Counted from the first letter of the stretch, positions 20,766 through 33,070 are shown. The stretch is 64,000 bases of DNA from Plasmodium coatneyi (GCF_001680005.1 NC_033569.1:1860001-1924000); one strand, 5' to 3'. Notes: a model not told the origin generated them from the sequence alone. Numbers and translations are program-made.

Positions 20766-22996
20766 TTTTTCCTACAGAGGGTGTGTTGTTTTGATTTATT
20801 TCTGGAGGGTGGTATGTGTGTGGCCTGTTTTTATCCCTTAACAGTTCATTTTTTTGAAGGTTACGAGTTTAAGATGTATTATGCATGTAAATATATCGTC
20901 ACAGTCTTCTGGTGTGTGCTTCTTTCCTTTTTTTTTTTATTTTTATTAATCTTCATTTTTGTTATTTTAAGAATTACTTGGTTTCCCGAGGGGTACGCAC
21001 GGATGTCATTCTACAGCGGATGCTTCCTCTTTATGTCACAAAAAAAGTGTCTCCCATGGGAATTTCATTTGTCTTTGCTTCTTCCCCCCTGTGGGCACAG
21101 CACGGGACCCACTCCTGCACGGCACGTATAGTTTTGTCAGCACTTTGGAATGGTTTTTCCCGCGTGCCCCTTAAATTGGTCACTTCTTCGGAAGGCTTCT
21201 ACATCCGGTGTTCCCACTTTAGGTGTCTCACAGTTCCAACAAATTTCTGCAGACGAGCATGAAAACTCGTAGCGGCGCGAATGCTCAAACGAAGTAATAG
21301 GACACGATTGGAAACGGAAGAAATAAGAATACATCTACAGTTTTAGTCAAAACGTATACAAGAAGATGGTACATATGTACATGTAACGCGGCGTGCCTTT
21401 GTTCCCCTCCCGGATTGCAGCTTATTTGGCAAGTTTTTGAATTGCACAAACTTTAAAATGACAAAATGTATGTTCAAATCGTAAGACGTGCGATAATACC
21501 GACTTGCGGGTATTTTCCTTTTCAATGCGCTCGCCGCAAATGAGGAAATTCCCGCAGTTCGTTTGTAAAAACTGAGCTTCTCGGACATGTACAAGTTAAG
21601 TATACATTTGTATGTTCGTACATAAAAAATTTTTTTCTTCCTTTTTTTCCGCTGTTTTTTTGTTTTTTACCTTCTGCTATAACATACAATCCTTAGAACA
21701 AAAAAAGGGCGTTATAATCGCTCATAAGCGGGGAAGGAACTTCAAATGGTAAGGCCAAGCCCTTCCAACAAAATAGATAAGGTTTGTAGGTTAGGGTTGG
21801 CTAAATTGTGCCAGCGATTGGAAAAGATAATACATACGGAAGAAGCAATATCTGGAACATGTACAAAATGTTCCGAACGTATAACTCGAATAACCATAAC
21901 TTTTTTGCAAAATTAACGGGGCGTGGGGGAACCATGCATTGTCAACCCGCTCACATAAAATACTTTGTACTTAAAAACAGAAACAAGTTTATAATGCATG
22001 CGTACTGTATATTTCGACGTGTTTTTTTTCGTGCCGTTTTTTTTTTTTTTTTTTATTTACAGAATTGTCAAATATTTCTTATACGTATAGAGATTTTATA
22101 ATTTTTCCTTTCCTTTTCCTTTCTTTTTCTTTTTTTTTTTTGAAGCCATTGGCCAGTTTTTTTTCCATTCCGAAAAATTATTCGACAAGCGTACATTTGA
22201 ATATAAACATGCACATTCTTGTTTTTATAATTACGATTACGTGCATATATGTACATTCGCGCTCTTAAGGGTTTTTCCCAACTGCGAAGCGAATGCCGGT
22301 CGTCCGCTCTGCTTAGCAGCTTGTACATGCGAATTAGTGAAAAATTCAGCAGGAAGAAGTGGCCGAACGGAAGGCTATAGGACTCATTTCCTTGAAAAAG
22401 TTACTTCAGGAATAGGGGGAACCAAACATACGGCATCCCTCATGTGGTAAGCAAAAACAACTTAAAACCTTCTGTCTGCCGAAATAACATGTTTTTTTCC
22501 TTTTTTTTCTGTTATGAATGAGGAGGGGGAAATTAACACATGTTATAAAATGTAAAAATATTTTTTTTTCGCCGTCCGCTTTTGTTTTTCCACAAAGCGG
22601 AAAGTAAAACTTGTCGATATATTTTACACGTGACGGTTTTGCCATGTTTTTGCGTTGTCCATTCTGAGCATGGATTTTTCATTTTTCAAAAATTTTAAGC
22701 TTTCACCCGTCCGCCATTACATTCACCTTTGGGGGAGTTTCCCTAAACAGTTTGCACAACAATGTTATATAATTTCCCCCCGCTTTAAAATTATACAGTT
22801 GAGTCTCACCATTTTGCACATCTTATCACAATTATAGGCTCCGCCAATCGTCCGTCGCTCAGTGGGACGTTTGTATTTCACGCGCGTAAAACGGAGCGCG
22901 TGCAAGAAAAAAAACACCAAAAGTGCAAATTAAAAAAGAAGGAAGAAAACTGGCCAATGCGAAAGCCCACAATTTTCACACGCAGCAAAAGAGAAA
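20766..22996. other. Intergenic region, with a weak exon-like pair on the minus strand
   Basis: Mostly 5' flanks of the minus-strand membrane gene and the plus-strand SRP19 gene. On the minus strand, 21343-21594 (SSFAASALKRKIPASRYYRTS, an organelle-leader-like start) and 21137-21334 (containing AEICWNCETPK after a plausible CTGCAG acceptor near 21247) could be two exons of a small organellar protein. No downstream domain was found, so I do not call a gene. Confidence 0.3.
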
Positions 22997-23410
22997 ATGA
23001 TGAATCCTGAAGTAATTAACGCGAACGATGACAGTAAGGACTACTCTCGATGGAAAATTATATATCCGAATTATTTAAATAGGAAGAAAAAAGTGAAAGA
23101 AGGAAGAAAAATAAACCTGAATTATTGTGTAACGGACCCATCCGTTGACGAAATTGCATTAGCGTGTAAAGAATTGGAAATCCAATGTGTAGTGGAAAAA
23201 AATAAATACTATCCAAGGGATTGGCTGGTGGAAGGTAGGATACGTATAAAAATGCCGGACGCCGGAAGCAGCAACATATTTAGTAAATTTGCCTTAATGA
23301 AACAAATTGGGTTGAAATTGCAAACCATAAAGGCGAATGTGGAACCTACTGTTGCGGTTAATGCCAACAGTGCGGCTAAAAAAAAGAAAAAGAAAAAAAA
23401 CAAGGATTAA
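22997..23410 (+). CDS. SRP19: Signal recognition particle 19 kDa subunit
   Basis: The 137-residue product matches SRP19, which binds SRP RNA helices 6 and 8 and allows SRP54 to join the particle. The family opening is clear: RWKIIYPNYLNRKKKVKEGR, with the tyrosine/basic RNA-binding face. CVTDPSVDEIALACKEL and the YPRDWLVEGRIRIKM strand then match the SRP19 fold, and a Lys-rich tail (KKKKKKKNKD) ends the protein. Length is normal. Single exon; a second Met follows the first directly and either could serve as start. Confidence 0.95.
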   Translation: MMNPEVINANDDSKDYSRWKIIYPNYLNRKKKVKEGRKINLNYCVTDPSVDEIALACKELEIQCVVEKNKYYPRDWLVEGRIRIKMPDAGSSNIFSKFALMKQIGLKLQTIKANVEPTVAVNANSAAKKKKKKKNKD

Positions 23411-23699
23411 GTTGGACATTTTGTTTTTCACCAATTTCTTGTAAATCTTTCCAGTGAACACCACACTATGTGCCCCTCCAGGGGGTCCTCCAATTTGCTG
23501 CCCTTCGAATGAATTTTTTCCGTGTTGCGGCAGATACCGAATCCGCGTATGTGTGTGGTTTATCCTTCAGCACAGGCCCACACGTACGTATTGCACTGCA
23601 AATATACCAGCTAACTTGTTTTTAGTTATACAGGGCAACCACCACCTTTTTTCAACTTTTGATTGGTAATTTTTTTGAAACTTTTTTTTTTTTTTTAAA

Positions 23700-24127
23700 T
23701 CAAAAGATATACATCAGCTGAAATGGAGGGGTATATATATGTAAGACTTGATAAGGAATAGTTATTGCATAATTTAAATTTTGGACATTTTTCAGCAAAA
23801 CATATGTGTTGTTAACTGTGTCGATTTGTTTTTTTATCACTTTTTTTTCTTCATCATCATCTATGCTTTGCTTTCTTATGAGTATTTCGTTGAGCTTCCC
23901 ATTTAGCTGTTCCATTTTCTGACACATGATGATGTGTTTATTTTTATGTTTTTTAACAGCTGTTTTTTTTTCAACTCCACGTCCTTCATGGATTTGTCTC
24001 TGGTCTCTTTGTACTTGCGTATATTTTCTCCGATGTGTGTGATTCGCTTGTCGATGATCTTTTTTTCCAGTAGGAGGTTGTTGTACTGCTCAGATATTTT
24101 CTTCAGCTTTGTGAGGAATTCCTCCAT
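23700..24127 (-). CDS. Small coiled-coil protein, two exons or a frameshift
   Basis: Two overlapping minus-strand frames together make one coiled-coil protein of roughly 125-145 residues. The N-terminal part starts MEEFLTKLKKISEQYNNLLLEKK (Met at 24127) and runs through KSMKDVELKKKQLLKN. The C-terminal part (from about 23918) reads KMEQLNGKLNEILIRKQSIDDDEEKK and ends in a beta-like stretch (YAITIPYQVLHIYTPP). The change of frame falls near 23925-23960. TGTCAG before AAAATGG is a fair acceptor but no strong donor keeps phase, and an A9 run lies at the change, so a short intron or an indel are both possible. Coil plus short beta end is reminiscent of prefoldin-like or kinetochore subunits, without a diagnostic motif. 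It is the last core gene before the variable island. Confidence 0.5.
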
Positions 24128-24199
24128 GTTGGAGTAACACGGGTGGAGGGGAGTGTACCCACAGGATTGTCTTTGCCTGTGCTTACACTTGTGTGACAC

Positions 24200-25563
24200 T
24201 CACCCCCTTATTGTGGGTAATTTAAGGAACGGGCGAGCGAAGTCTGATATAGAGCGAAGAAGATGAACAAATTGGAAAAGTTTCTCTGTTCCCCCCTTTA
24301 CAGAAGTTTATACGCGACTGTAGCAGCCGCGACAATGGCTCTCGGTTAATGTATGCAAGCAGTGAAAAAAAGGAAAAAAGGGGCAACAAGAAGGGGGGGC
24401 AGCTAAAAAGAGAGCGGTAAAGAAGGGATGGGCTAAAAGGGGAGTTCAATGCAAATGTGGCAGATAAGCACAGCGCGGAAAATAGTCTTACATCATTTAC
24501 CAGAAATTGTATTCTTCTATATTTTATGTACCATCCACTTTGGTAATTGTGCAGAATACTAAGTAGGACAAATGTGCACTTTAAAAAAAAAAATTTTTTT
24601 TGCATGACCTATTGTGGTAATTTTCCACATTTTTCGCGCCCCTTTTTATTTTATTTTTCTTTTTTTCCACCTCCTGCTCGATAAACCAAATGGTGCAAAT
24701 ACAACAATGCGTTTTTTTTTTCTTCTTTTTCTTTTTTTGTGATAAAAATATTTTAAAAAAAGGAAATGTGCAAAACTGAGGGAACACGTTAGCGCTCAAA
24801 CGAGCGTCAATTATTTTTTTACCCCTTTACAGCGGTTACACAAAGGTAGGTATGCTCGTTTGGAAGTTATTAAGAGGATGCACATCCACACATCAGTGAT
24901 TGCGTACGAATGTGCATATGGACGCATAATTACCTAAGTGCGCATATAGGGAGGAGGCACATATGGTAGCTATAGAATACTGTACAACGTGTGCTGAGGT
25001 GTCGTCCTTTATTTGGTGTGTTGACATATACCCTCTCTTTCATATTTTCACACTTTTGTTTCGTTCTATCTTTCGAGTTTTTTCTTTCACCCCTTTTGCG
25101 GCTCCTTTTTATTTTCTTCTTTTATTTTTCTTATTTTTTGTTCTTTTTTTTTTTTTTTCCTACATTTCTATGTATGAGTAACTAAATATGGAAAAGTACT
25201 CCTGATAGGGTGCAGAAAAAGGAAGGAAAGGAGAAGTGCTGACCTCCTTAAAAAAGTATTTATATATTTTTTAAAAAAAAAAAAAAAGGAAAATTAATAT
25301 TAGAAGAGAAGAAGAAAAAAAAGGAAAAAAAAAAAAGAATAAAAAGAATGGAAGGAATAAGGAGAAAAGAAGAAAAAAAAAAAAAGAATAAAAAGAAAAA
25401 AAAGAAGGAAAAAAAAAAAAGGAACAAAGGAAAAGCCAATTTACTCTTTTCACACTGTATGAGTTCCGTAGTTATTTATTGTTCCTCCTTCCTCCAGTAG
25501 GGGGTGGGGAAGGAACATCACATTTAATGTGTTACATTCCAATGGTACATTACATACCATTCT
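24200..25563. other. Left edge of the variable island: AT-rich and purine-tract DNA
   Basis: No supported gene. The composition changes here from ordinary intergenic DNA to long poly-purine stretches, notably 25273-25436 (A-runs broken by GAA, GGAA and AATATTAGAAG). Downstream of this lies the 3' flank of the minus-strand KIR gene. The island boundary probably falls between about 24.2 and 25.3 kb. Confidence 0.55.
25273..25436. repeat. Purine-only low-complexity tract with AATATTAGAAGA word
   Basis: About 160 nt almost entirely A and G on the plus strand, built of (GAATAAAAA)-like and GAAGGAA units. The word TTAATATTAGAAGA near 25292 recurs at 34.2 kb and, inverted, at 44.6 kb. Confidence 0.75.
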
Positions 25564-27667
25564 CTACATGCTCTGGTAAGCTATATTCCTGTTTCGCCTT
25601 CTAACGTTATTGTTTCTCCCTCCTGTGGGTGGTTGTCGCAGTGGTCGTTCTTCATTATAGATGGTAGATGTATCTGTCAAGTATCCTATTGTTGAACCAT
25701 CTGCTGTTGAATAATCAGCTGAGTACTCTGTAGAATTGTCCGTTAATGTTTCAAAGTCGTGTTGGGCGAATCTTTTTCTTCTACTGTTGTTTCCAACATT
25801 GTTACCAAATTTGTTATGGAACCAAGAAGGTAAGGATGTGTACTGAAGGAAGAAAAGGCGAAGGAAAGGAAGGAGGGGGAAGGAAGGAAAGGTGTAAGGA
25901 AGGGAGTATCTATAACATAGAAATGCAGTCTATTCTATATTTATTATTTATATAATGGAATGGTGTGCGTGTGTGTCTATATTATGTTCTTATATTTTTT
26001 TGTAGTTGTTACTACTATTACCTTATATAAAAAGAAAGATGTGATTGCAGCTAATCCTCCTACTGCTCCTAAGATGGAGGAGACAATGGGAGCGGCGGTG
26101 GTAGGGGTGGTGGAGGACGCTGTATCATTGGAGGATGCATGATGTTCTGCTTTGCTTTCCACAGGTGTTTTTATTGGAGTACATTTTAATTCTTCCCGCT
26201 TCGGATCACCATAATCCTCACATATCCCTTGGGACTTGGTAAAACATGCATCACCACCACCAGTTCCTTGGGTACATTTCGTATATATTTCCTCATAAGC
26301 TGAGTAACTGTCTTGTAGGTGTTGCCAATATCCCTGATCACAGGGAGTCTTATCAGGATTAGGATCCTGTAATTGACTTTTTATTTCATCATAGTCCACA
26401 GTATAATCATATGCCAATTTCATTTGGCTGAAGTTTTCCTCCTTAACATCAGTACATATTCGTCCATATGCAATACTAGGGAACACCTCCTCCAGTGTAT
26501 CGTAAATCTTTTTTATAACACTTGGGGAGAAGTTAATGTCGCCCTTTTCCTTCCATAATTTATCCCAAATCCAATAATAAAGAAGGTCATATACAGGACC
26601 ACTCACTTTCTTCGTCGTTATTCCTCCTGCTGAGATCCCTTCTTCGTTCGCACCATTAGTTACATAACACCAAGCTTTTGCAATGTTCTCAATATCCTCC
26701 TGCATATCTACATAACTGCTTAATGCAGACGTTAATTTTTCTTTCAATGTAGTCCCCATCTTTTCCCCAGTTACACTCAGGTGTACCTTCCATATCATTG
26801 CTTTCTCCATCGTTCCTGTCTCCTCGGTCGAATCCATTGTACCTTTTTCTTGAAGGTAAATTATTTAAATTCGCTGCCTAAAAGTGAAAATAGTGGAGTA
26901 CATATACATAGATATATGTATTCCCATGTGTTTCTATTTCTGCATTTATTACATTGCGCATAAAATAATGTGCACACATAATTAAATAATCTATTCTGAG
27001 AAGGGAGTGAACGAACCTTCAGTATTTGTTGCTCCTTCTTTGTAATTTCTGCGGACTGTGGTTCCAGAACTAAGCTTTCTATCAATTGCAATAAATACTC
27101 AGGGCTGCCTTGATCATTTTTGTCTGCAATTCCTCCACATCTCTCAGCACTCGGCGAACTCCTACATTGTTCCTCTACCTTTCGGCATGCTTCAGCAACC
27201 TTCTCTAAGTATTTAGCACATTTTTTACAGCTAACTCCCCTGGAATCCTTCCCTTCCTCCCATGCTTCTTCGGGGTCCAAATTATAATCGAACTGTTTTT
27301 CCATTAATTCGAATAACTTTTCCCCAGTGCCATCCGGCACTGCTTTACACTTCTGATTACTTAAAGCCTTCCCCAATATATCGTGTACTTCTTTCATAAT
27401 TTTATCAAATGATCCCTTATCCTTTAATTTAGCATATATCATGCTTCCTGCTGTATAATATATAAGATGGCAGGGTCCATGCTCATCCCTGCTTTTGTCA
27501 AATATGCTAGATAAGCAACACCAGACAGGTGGAACATCATCCGCTGAGTTTTTTTCCTGTTGTAAGTTTTCACTCCTTATTCTTTCTTCCAATTGACTCT
27601 TCAAGCCTTTTAAGAATTGCAGTTGACCTCCGCAACGAAGTTCCTTCCCCCCACTATTTTCACTCAT
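25564..27667 (-). CDS. KIR (PIR-type) variant antigen gene, two domains, frame disrupted
   Basis: KIR proteins are exported, variant infected-cell surface proteins of simian malaria parasites. Three coding blocks are visible. Block 1 (27667 or slightly upstream, down to about 27018; possible start MSENSGGKE) is a Cys-rich helical domain ending EQQILK at a GTTCGT donor. Block 2 starts after TTTTAG at about 26876 with LNNLPSRKRYNGF, the KIR domain-opening motif, and ends in a transmembrane helix (SSILGAVGGLAAITSFFLYK) at a GTAATA donor at 26021. Block 3 (25842-25564) is the cytoplasmic exon opening YTSLPSWFHNKFGN. Splice phases agree, but in block 2 the motif frame reaches TGA at 26689-26691. 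The rest of the domain is in another frame, so an indel lies near 26745-26765. Either a pseudogene or a sequence error. A first exon upstream is not identified. Confidence 0.75.
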
Positions 27668-28489
27668 ATTTCCTGAAGGTGAACTACCTATAATTGAATC
27701 TAACAAATTTCATTCGGGAGATGTGCATAAGCTTTCTTATCTACACCGCGGCATGGAATATTATGTGCACAATATGTATACACCTGCGTCGAAAGAGAAA
27801 TAACCATTTACCGTTTCCTTTGTTATGGTTATTTTTCTATATATGTATAATGTTTATACGTAATAAAGTTCACGAATGAATTCTTCATTATTAATGTGTG
27901 TACATCATTGTTTGATATATTATATTATTATTCACACCTTCCCAAACTACTATACTCACAGGAATACAACTTCTTCCTTTAAGCTGAAATTTTTGTATAT
28001 ACACTTAATTCATGTTTTATGGTTATTTTAAAGGGAAATTATAAAACATTTTTAAATGATTCCTCATATGTATAGTATAGATCATGTGCGAAGTTCCTTT
28101 TTCTTCCTCATAAACATACACATTAATCCACATTCAATAAGGTTTGTGCACTTATAAAATAACGAAAGAAAGATATAATATAGGAAAGTGCATTACTTAT
28201 TCATACTTAAAAAAATACACCCATTCCTATACTAATATTCCTTATTACACATTCCTTTTTCCGTTCATGAATTTTCAACAGTAATAATAACAACTCCCCA
28301 ACTTCCCCCCTTATTTCGTTGAGAACATTATAATTAATTTACACATTTTAAATACATCATAACATTTAAGATCTTCCTCCTTTCTCCTTTCAATATAGAT
28401 TATATTTTTATACATATTAATGTACTCCTCCATTCCCCCTTTTCTTCTGATGAGTATAATATCAATACTTTTTTCACATATAAAATGTT

Positions 28490-28990
28490 TTCAGGATTTA
28501 GCTTTTAGGGCATAGTACTTCGGATTTCCGATTTAAGGTTTCAGGGTTGCAGGTTCAGTATTTCAGGTTTTAAGGTTCAGGGCTTAGGGTTCAGAGTTTA
28601 TGGTTCAGGTTTTAGGGTTCAGGGTTTATGGTTCAGGGTTTAGGTTTCACGGGTTTCAGGGCATAGGGTTCACGGATTTAAGGGCTTAGGGTTCAGTGTT
28701 CAGGGTTTAGGCATTAGGGTTTAGGTTTTAGGGTTTAGGTTTTAGGGTTTAGGGTTTAGATTTTAGGGTTTTGATTTTAGGTTTTAGGGTTTAGTGTTCA
28801 GGGTTTAGGGTTTAGTGTTCGAGGTTTAGGGTTCAGGGTTTAGGGTTCAGGGTTTATGAATTATCTTTTAGGGTTTAGGTGTTCAGGGTTTAGGGTTTAG
28901 TGTTCAAGGTTTAGGGTTCAGGGTTTAGGGTTCAGGGTTTATGAATTAGATTTTAGGATTTAAGTGTTCAGGGGTGTAGTATTTGTTGGT
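28490..28990 (+). repeat. Degenerate interstitial telomere-like repeat, G-rich on plus strand
   Basis: About 500 nt of imperfect GGGTTTA/GGGTTCA heptamers, the Plasmodium telomere unit, mixed with variants such as GGGTTTAT and GGTTTTA. A block of roughly 70 nt (around 28795-28865) is repeated almost exactly at about 28880-28950, including the shared GTTTATGAATTA end, showing local duplication. Confidence 0.93.
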
Positions 28991-29418
28991 GTAGGATTTA
29001 GTGGTGGAGGATTTGTTGGTGTAAGATTTGGCGGTATAGAATTTGGTGGTTTAGGATTAAGGTGTGTATAATTTGGGGTTGTTAATATGCAATGATCATG
29101 GGAGGGAAGTTGTTAGTGGTGTGGGGTAGGATGGAAGGGATGTTGCTAGGGTATTAGGATGAAGGGTTATGAGTGTAGACGTAGATTGTTGGTGTATTAG
29201 GAGGAGGGGTTAGGAGTGGTAGAATGAAAGGGTTAGCTGTTGTTGTTGGAGTGTTGTGAGGTGATTGGAGTGTTTTTAGATGGTTGGAGTGTTGTTAGGT
29301 GGGTGGAGGGTAAGTTGTTAGTTGGGTCGAGTTTGAAAAGGAGGTTGTGTTAGGTGGGTTGTTAGGGGTGGTTGGTGGAAGGAAGGTTGTTAGGGTGGTG
29401 GTTGGGTGGAAGGAATGA

Positions 29419-29590
29419 AGGGGTCTAAGGAACGGAGTCAAAGGAGTCTAATGAGGGAAGGAAGGGAAGGAAGTTTTTTAAGGATGAGGAAGGGAAGGAA
29501 GTGTTTTAAGGAGGAGGAAGGGAAGGAACGAAGGTCTAAGGAATTGGAGGGGAAGGAAGGGTCTAAGGAAGGAAGGAGGAAGGAACTGCT
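29419..29590 (+). repeat. GGTCTAAGGAA / GGAAGGAA purine repeat cluster
   Basis: The word GGTCTAAGGAA occurs at about 29422, 29533 and 29560, embedded in GGAAGGAA repeats. The same word forms the arms of the hairpin after the downstream KIR gene (33071-33124), suggesting a dispersed island repeat. Confidence 0.7.
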
Positions 29591-30831
29591 TCCCTTCCAC
29601 AACAAACTACTATTACAAGGGGAATGTACTGCTACAAGAGGAATGTGTGCGTGCACACAAACAGAAACCAAATTTTCACTCTCTCTCTTTTGAACAGAAA
29701 AATATATGTGAACAAAAAATATATATCTTTCTTTGTGCACTTATGTATTCCTCTTCTTCTTCTTTTTTTTTTATTTCTCTCTATACTTGTATTATACTTG
29801 TATTATATTTGGTATTGTGAATATACACATACCTCTTTTCACTGAATGTGGATAAATGAGTATGTGCACATTTATAAGAGTAGGAAGGAGAGGATTTATA
29901 CTCTTTTTTGCTTGAATTATTCAGTATCCTTTAATAATATTCAATTAACTTACTTAATATTAATGGAGAATAAATAAAGAATACGTATGTTATGTTTTTC
30001 GTCAGAAAGAGAAGTGTGCTTATGAGCAAAATTGGAGAGGAATATGTGAATAATTATAAAATATTCCAAGCGAAAATACACAGAATGTGTGCACGCAAAG
30101 AAATATAATGCACAAAAATATAATAATACAGATATATACAAAGATTGAACACAAAAATATGTGAGCATATATATATATATATATATCTTTCTGCATTATG
30201 CTGTACTCCCCTTCTTCTTCTTTTTTCTCTCTATATACTTGTATTATATTTGGTATTGAGAGTGAAATTGTATTGTGAAGTACACATACTTTTTTCACTG
30301 ACCATATAAATGAATGTACACATTTAAAGGAAAGGGGAAGATAAATACTCTTTTTTTTTTAAATTATACATTATTTGTTAACATTTTTCAATTAGGTCCC
30401 TTAATAATAAAAAAGAATAATTTAATAATGTACACCACATGTTTCACTCCATACTATCTCTTATATTGCTGTTACAGCACATTTACTCCTACTTTTGCAT
30501 TAACTGTATACATATAAACATTTGGTAAATGTGTATGATATATCATTATTATTATTGAGGAATGAAGGAGTATGCATTACCTGGGAATAAAAATTTAACA
30601 TTGGGGAGCATAGAATAAGCCAAAATTTTTACATATTTATTATATACGTTGAAAATTTTTAATACAAATTTATTACATACACAAATTACTTACATGAACA
30701 ATGGCAAAGGTAATATGTATTATTCTTTCACGCTTATAATAAGGATAAATCTGTGTGCACATAATATTGTGTGCACAATGAAATTAAAATGTGCAAATAC
30801 GTATGTATATTCCTTTAAATTACATCTGTAG

Positions 30832-33059
30832 GTCAGAGATTTGGACAAATTACCTTCCAAGACCGAATTCTATGATAGGTTTGATGGGGCTACTTGGGGA
30901 GCATGTAACCCTATTATTAGCGGGGCCGATAAAGTGAAGAGTGCATTAGGGAATAATTTAAAAGAGCATTCACCTGTCCTTTTTACTTTAGCCGGGAATA
31001 TCATGGGTGCTCACTGTACCGCGTGTAAAATGAAGAAGGATTCATCAAAGTCTAATGATGACACATCATGCAGTTTTTTTTATCATTGGATGGGGAAACA
31101 GGTTCCTGAGAATATACAGGAGCATAAGTTATTGGAAATCATGGGAAAAATTTACGGAATGCTGGATAGTCCGTCCTATGGAAGTAAGTGTGAAATTAAA
31201 TACAATGATGTTAAGAAAGACCTCTTCGACCATAGAAGAACCATATTCGACTTCTATTACGATTATGAGGATATAATAGAGTACTTACAGCAGGGTGACC
31301 TTCTGTGTGGGGTAGAGTGGCCGGAGTACCGGAATAAAATTACTGAAGCATGCACTGCTGTGAATGAATATTGTCAAATTGGGAATAATAATAATGATCT
31401 ATATTGTACCTGGTTTAATGGGAGGAAAGAGGAGGAAGGAAAAAATTACTGTGATACGGACAAATTGCGAGCACTGACATGCAAGGAAACTTCCCCAGAT
31501 GGTATGAATGGTCCTGTGGTTACTCAACTTACGGAAGACTCCCAGGATCTTGCTCTTCGTGCTCCCTCTTCTCTTACTCTTTCCCCCGATGTCGAGGTAA
31601 GGGTGTAAAAGGAAAGTACTGAGACATTCATTTTCTACTCACAATGGGTAAATTATTGTGTGTGTGTATACACACGTAATATTTTTATCTACCATAGTGT
31701 AAAAAATTGGAGAGGAGGAGGAAGGGGGACCATATATGAATATACATTTTTTACTAATTATACATGTAGGATGGTCCTTTAGATAAGTTACCCTCAAAAA
31801 TAAATTACTATAATAAGTTCAACAGTGGCACATCGTATTGTTTGAAATTTACTAATGATAATTTCGGGGATGATATAAAAAGGGAGCTGCAGAAATATCC
31901 AGAAATTAAGGATAATATTAAGAATATCACGGAAGCGCTGTGTTATGCATCTAAAAGAATAAAAGAAAAGCAGTCCGATGATGATGAACCCTGTTATTTT
32001 TTCTATTATTGGTTGAGAAGTTTAGTGTTCGGGAAATTACGTACAGATTCCTTTCCAAATTTTATAAGTACGGTTTACAGTGAATGGGAAAAATTAGAGA
32101 GCGGGAGGATATGGTGTAACAATATATACGAAAACAGTAATATTATGAAAAATCACTTCGAAAACGCAAAATTAGTATGTGATTATTTCAATGACTACGG
32201 AACCCTGCGAAATCATGTAACTAGTAGTGGACAGACGTGCGATGCAACATATGCCGAACATATAAGGAGCATTGAATCAGCATGTAGGTCTATGGAAGCA
32301 CAATGTCCCAGGAGTGAAGGTAACAATGATCCGTATTGTACCTGGTTTAATGGGAAGAGAAATCAAGGATATTGTAGCACCGAGAAGCTACGGGAATTGA
32401 AGTGTACTGTGGGAGCTTTAACAGGAGATAAAGTAATCGAGAGGCATGTCAATGATGTTACAGAGAGAATGTCTTCAATAAAAAAGGAAGCACCCGCAAG
32501 AGCGAACACACCCTTCTCCGGTGGAACCATCCCAGCCATCTCTTCTGTCTTCTCTGTTATAGGTGGAATTGCACTAGCTGCTACCATCCTATTGTATAAA
32601 GTAATAATAATAGCCACTATAATAACAACATCATAAAATGTGTGTGCACAAAATATAATTCATGAAATATTATTTATATGGGGAAAAAAAAATATAAAAT
32701 GAACTGTGCCGTGTACACACATATAAAATACATATTCATCCACTTCGCTTCGTCCCCTTTTTTTCCCTTTCTTTGCTCTTTCTCTTTTTTTTTTATTTTA
32801 GTATAAACTTCTACCCTCCTGGATCCACAACCACTTTGGGAATAGCAGTAGCGGAGGAAGGAACAGAAAAAGAAGGTCCACCAAACATGATTTCGACACA
32901 TTCACAGAAGACGACACCTTAACAACATATTCCACAGCAGATTCCACAACAGTAGGTTCTACGGAAGATGCATCTACTATATATGGTGGGCCACACAGAG
33001 GAAGAAGAGCAAATACTGCAGCAGGTCCCCATCAGAATATAAGTTACGGTATTATGTAA
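30832..33059 (+). CDS. KIR (PIR-type) variant antigen gene with two tandem domains
   Basis: Three exons are clear. Exon A (30832-31596) follows a TGTAG acceptor, opens DLDKLPSKTEFYDRFDG and ends at GTAAGG. Exon B (31770-32600) opens DGPLDKLPSKINYYNKF and carries a second, related Cys-rich domain; both domains share YCTWFNG and the following Cys. Exon B ends in a transmembrane helix (AISSVFSVIGGIALAATILL) before a GTAATA donor. Exon C (32802-33059) opens YKLLPSWIHNHFGN and encodes a basic then Ser/Thr-rich cytoplasmic tail ending at TAA. All junctions are phase 0 and the frame is open throughout, so the protein has two PIR-like ectodomains on one anchor. A short first exon bearing the start codon must lie upstream and is not resolved. 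KIR proteins are expressed on or in the infected red cell and some share host-like peptide stretches. Confidence 0.88.
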
Positions 33060-33070
33060 CACCTATAAGG

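Larger units (their letters stand above)
27707..30831. other. Intergenic region between divergent KIR genes
   Basis: No gene supported. It contains the shared 5' flanks of two divergent KIR genes, a degenerate G-rich telomere-like array (28490-28990) that decays into GGTGTAGGATTTG and TTGTTGGAGTG words up to about 29400, and a GGAAGGAA purine block (29400-29590). AT-rich DNA lies on either side, with a (TA)n stretch at 30169-30187. A first exon for the plus-strand KIR should lie in the last few hundred bases but could not be fixed. Confidence 0.55.

Noticed and set aside
21137..21594. Two-exon organellar HscB-like protein (CWNC motif)
   Set aside because: Only a leader-like segment and one CxxC are visible; no J domain follows on that strand.
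28490..28990. A true chromosome end
   Set aside because: Heptamers are degenerate and core genes continue on both sides, so it is interstitial.
30690..30720. ATG AAC AAT GGC AAA G before GTAATA as first exon of the plus-strand KIR gene
   Set aside because: It would end in phase 1, while the acceptor at 30831 requires phase 0, so the join breaks frame.
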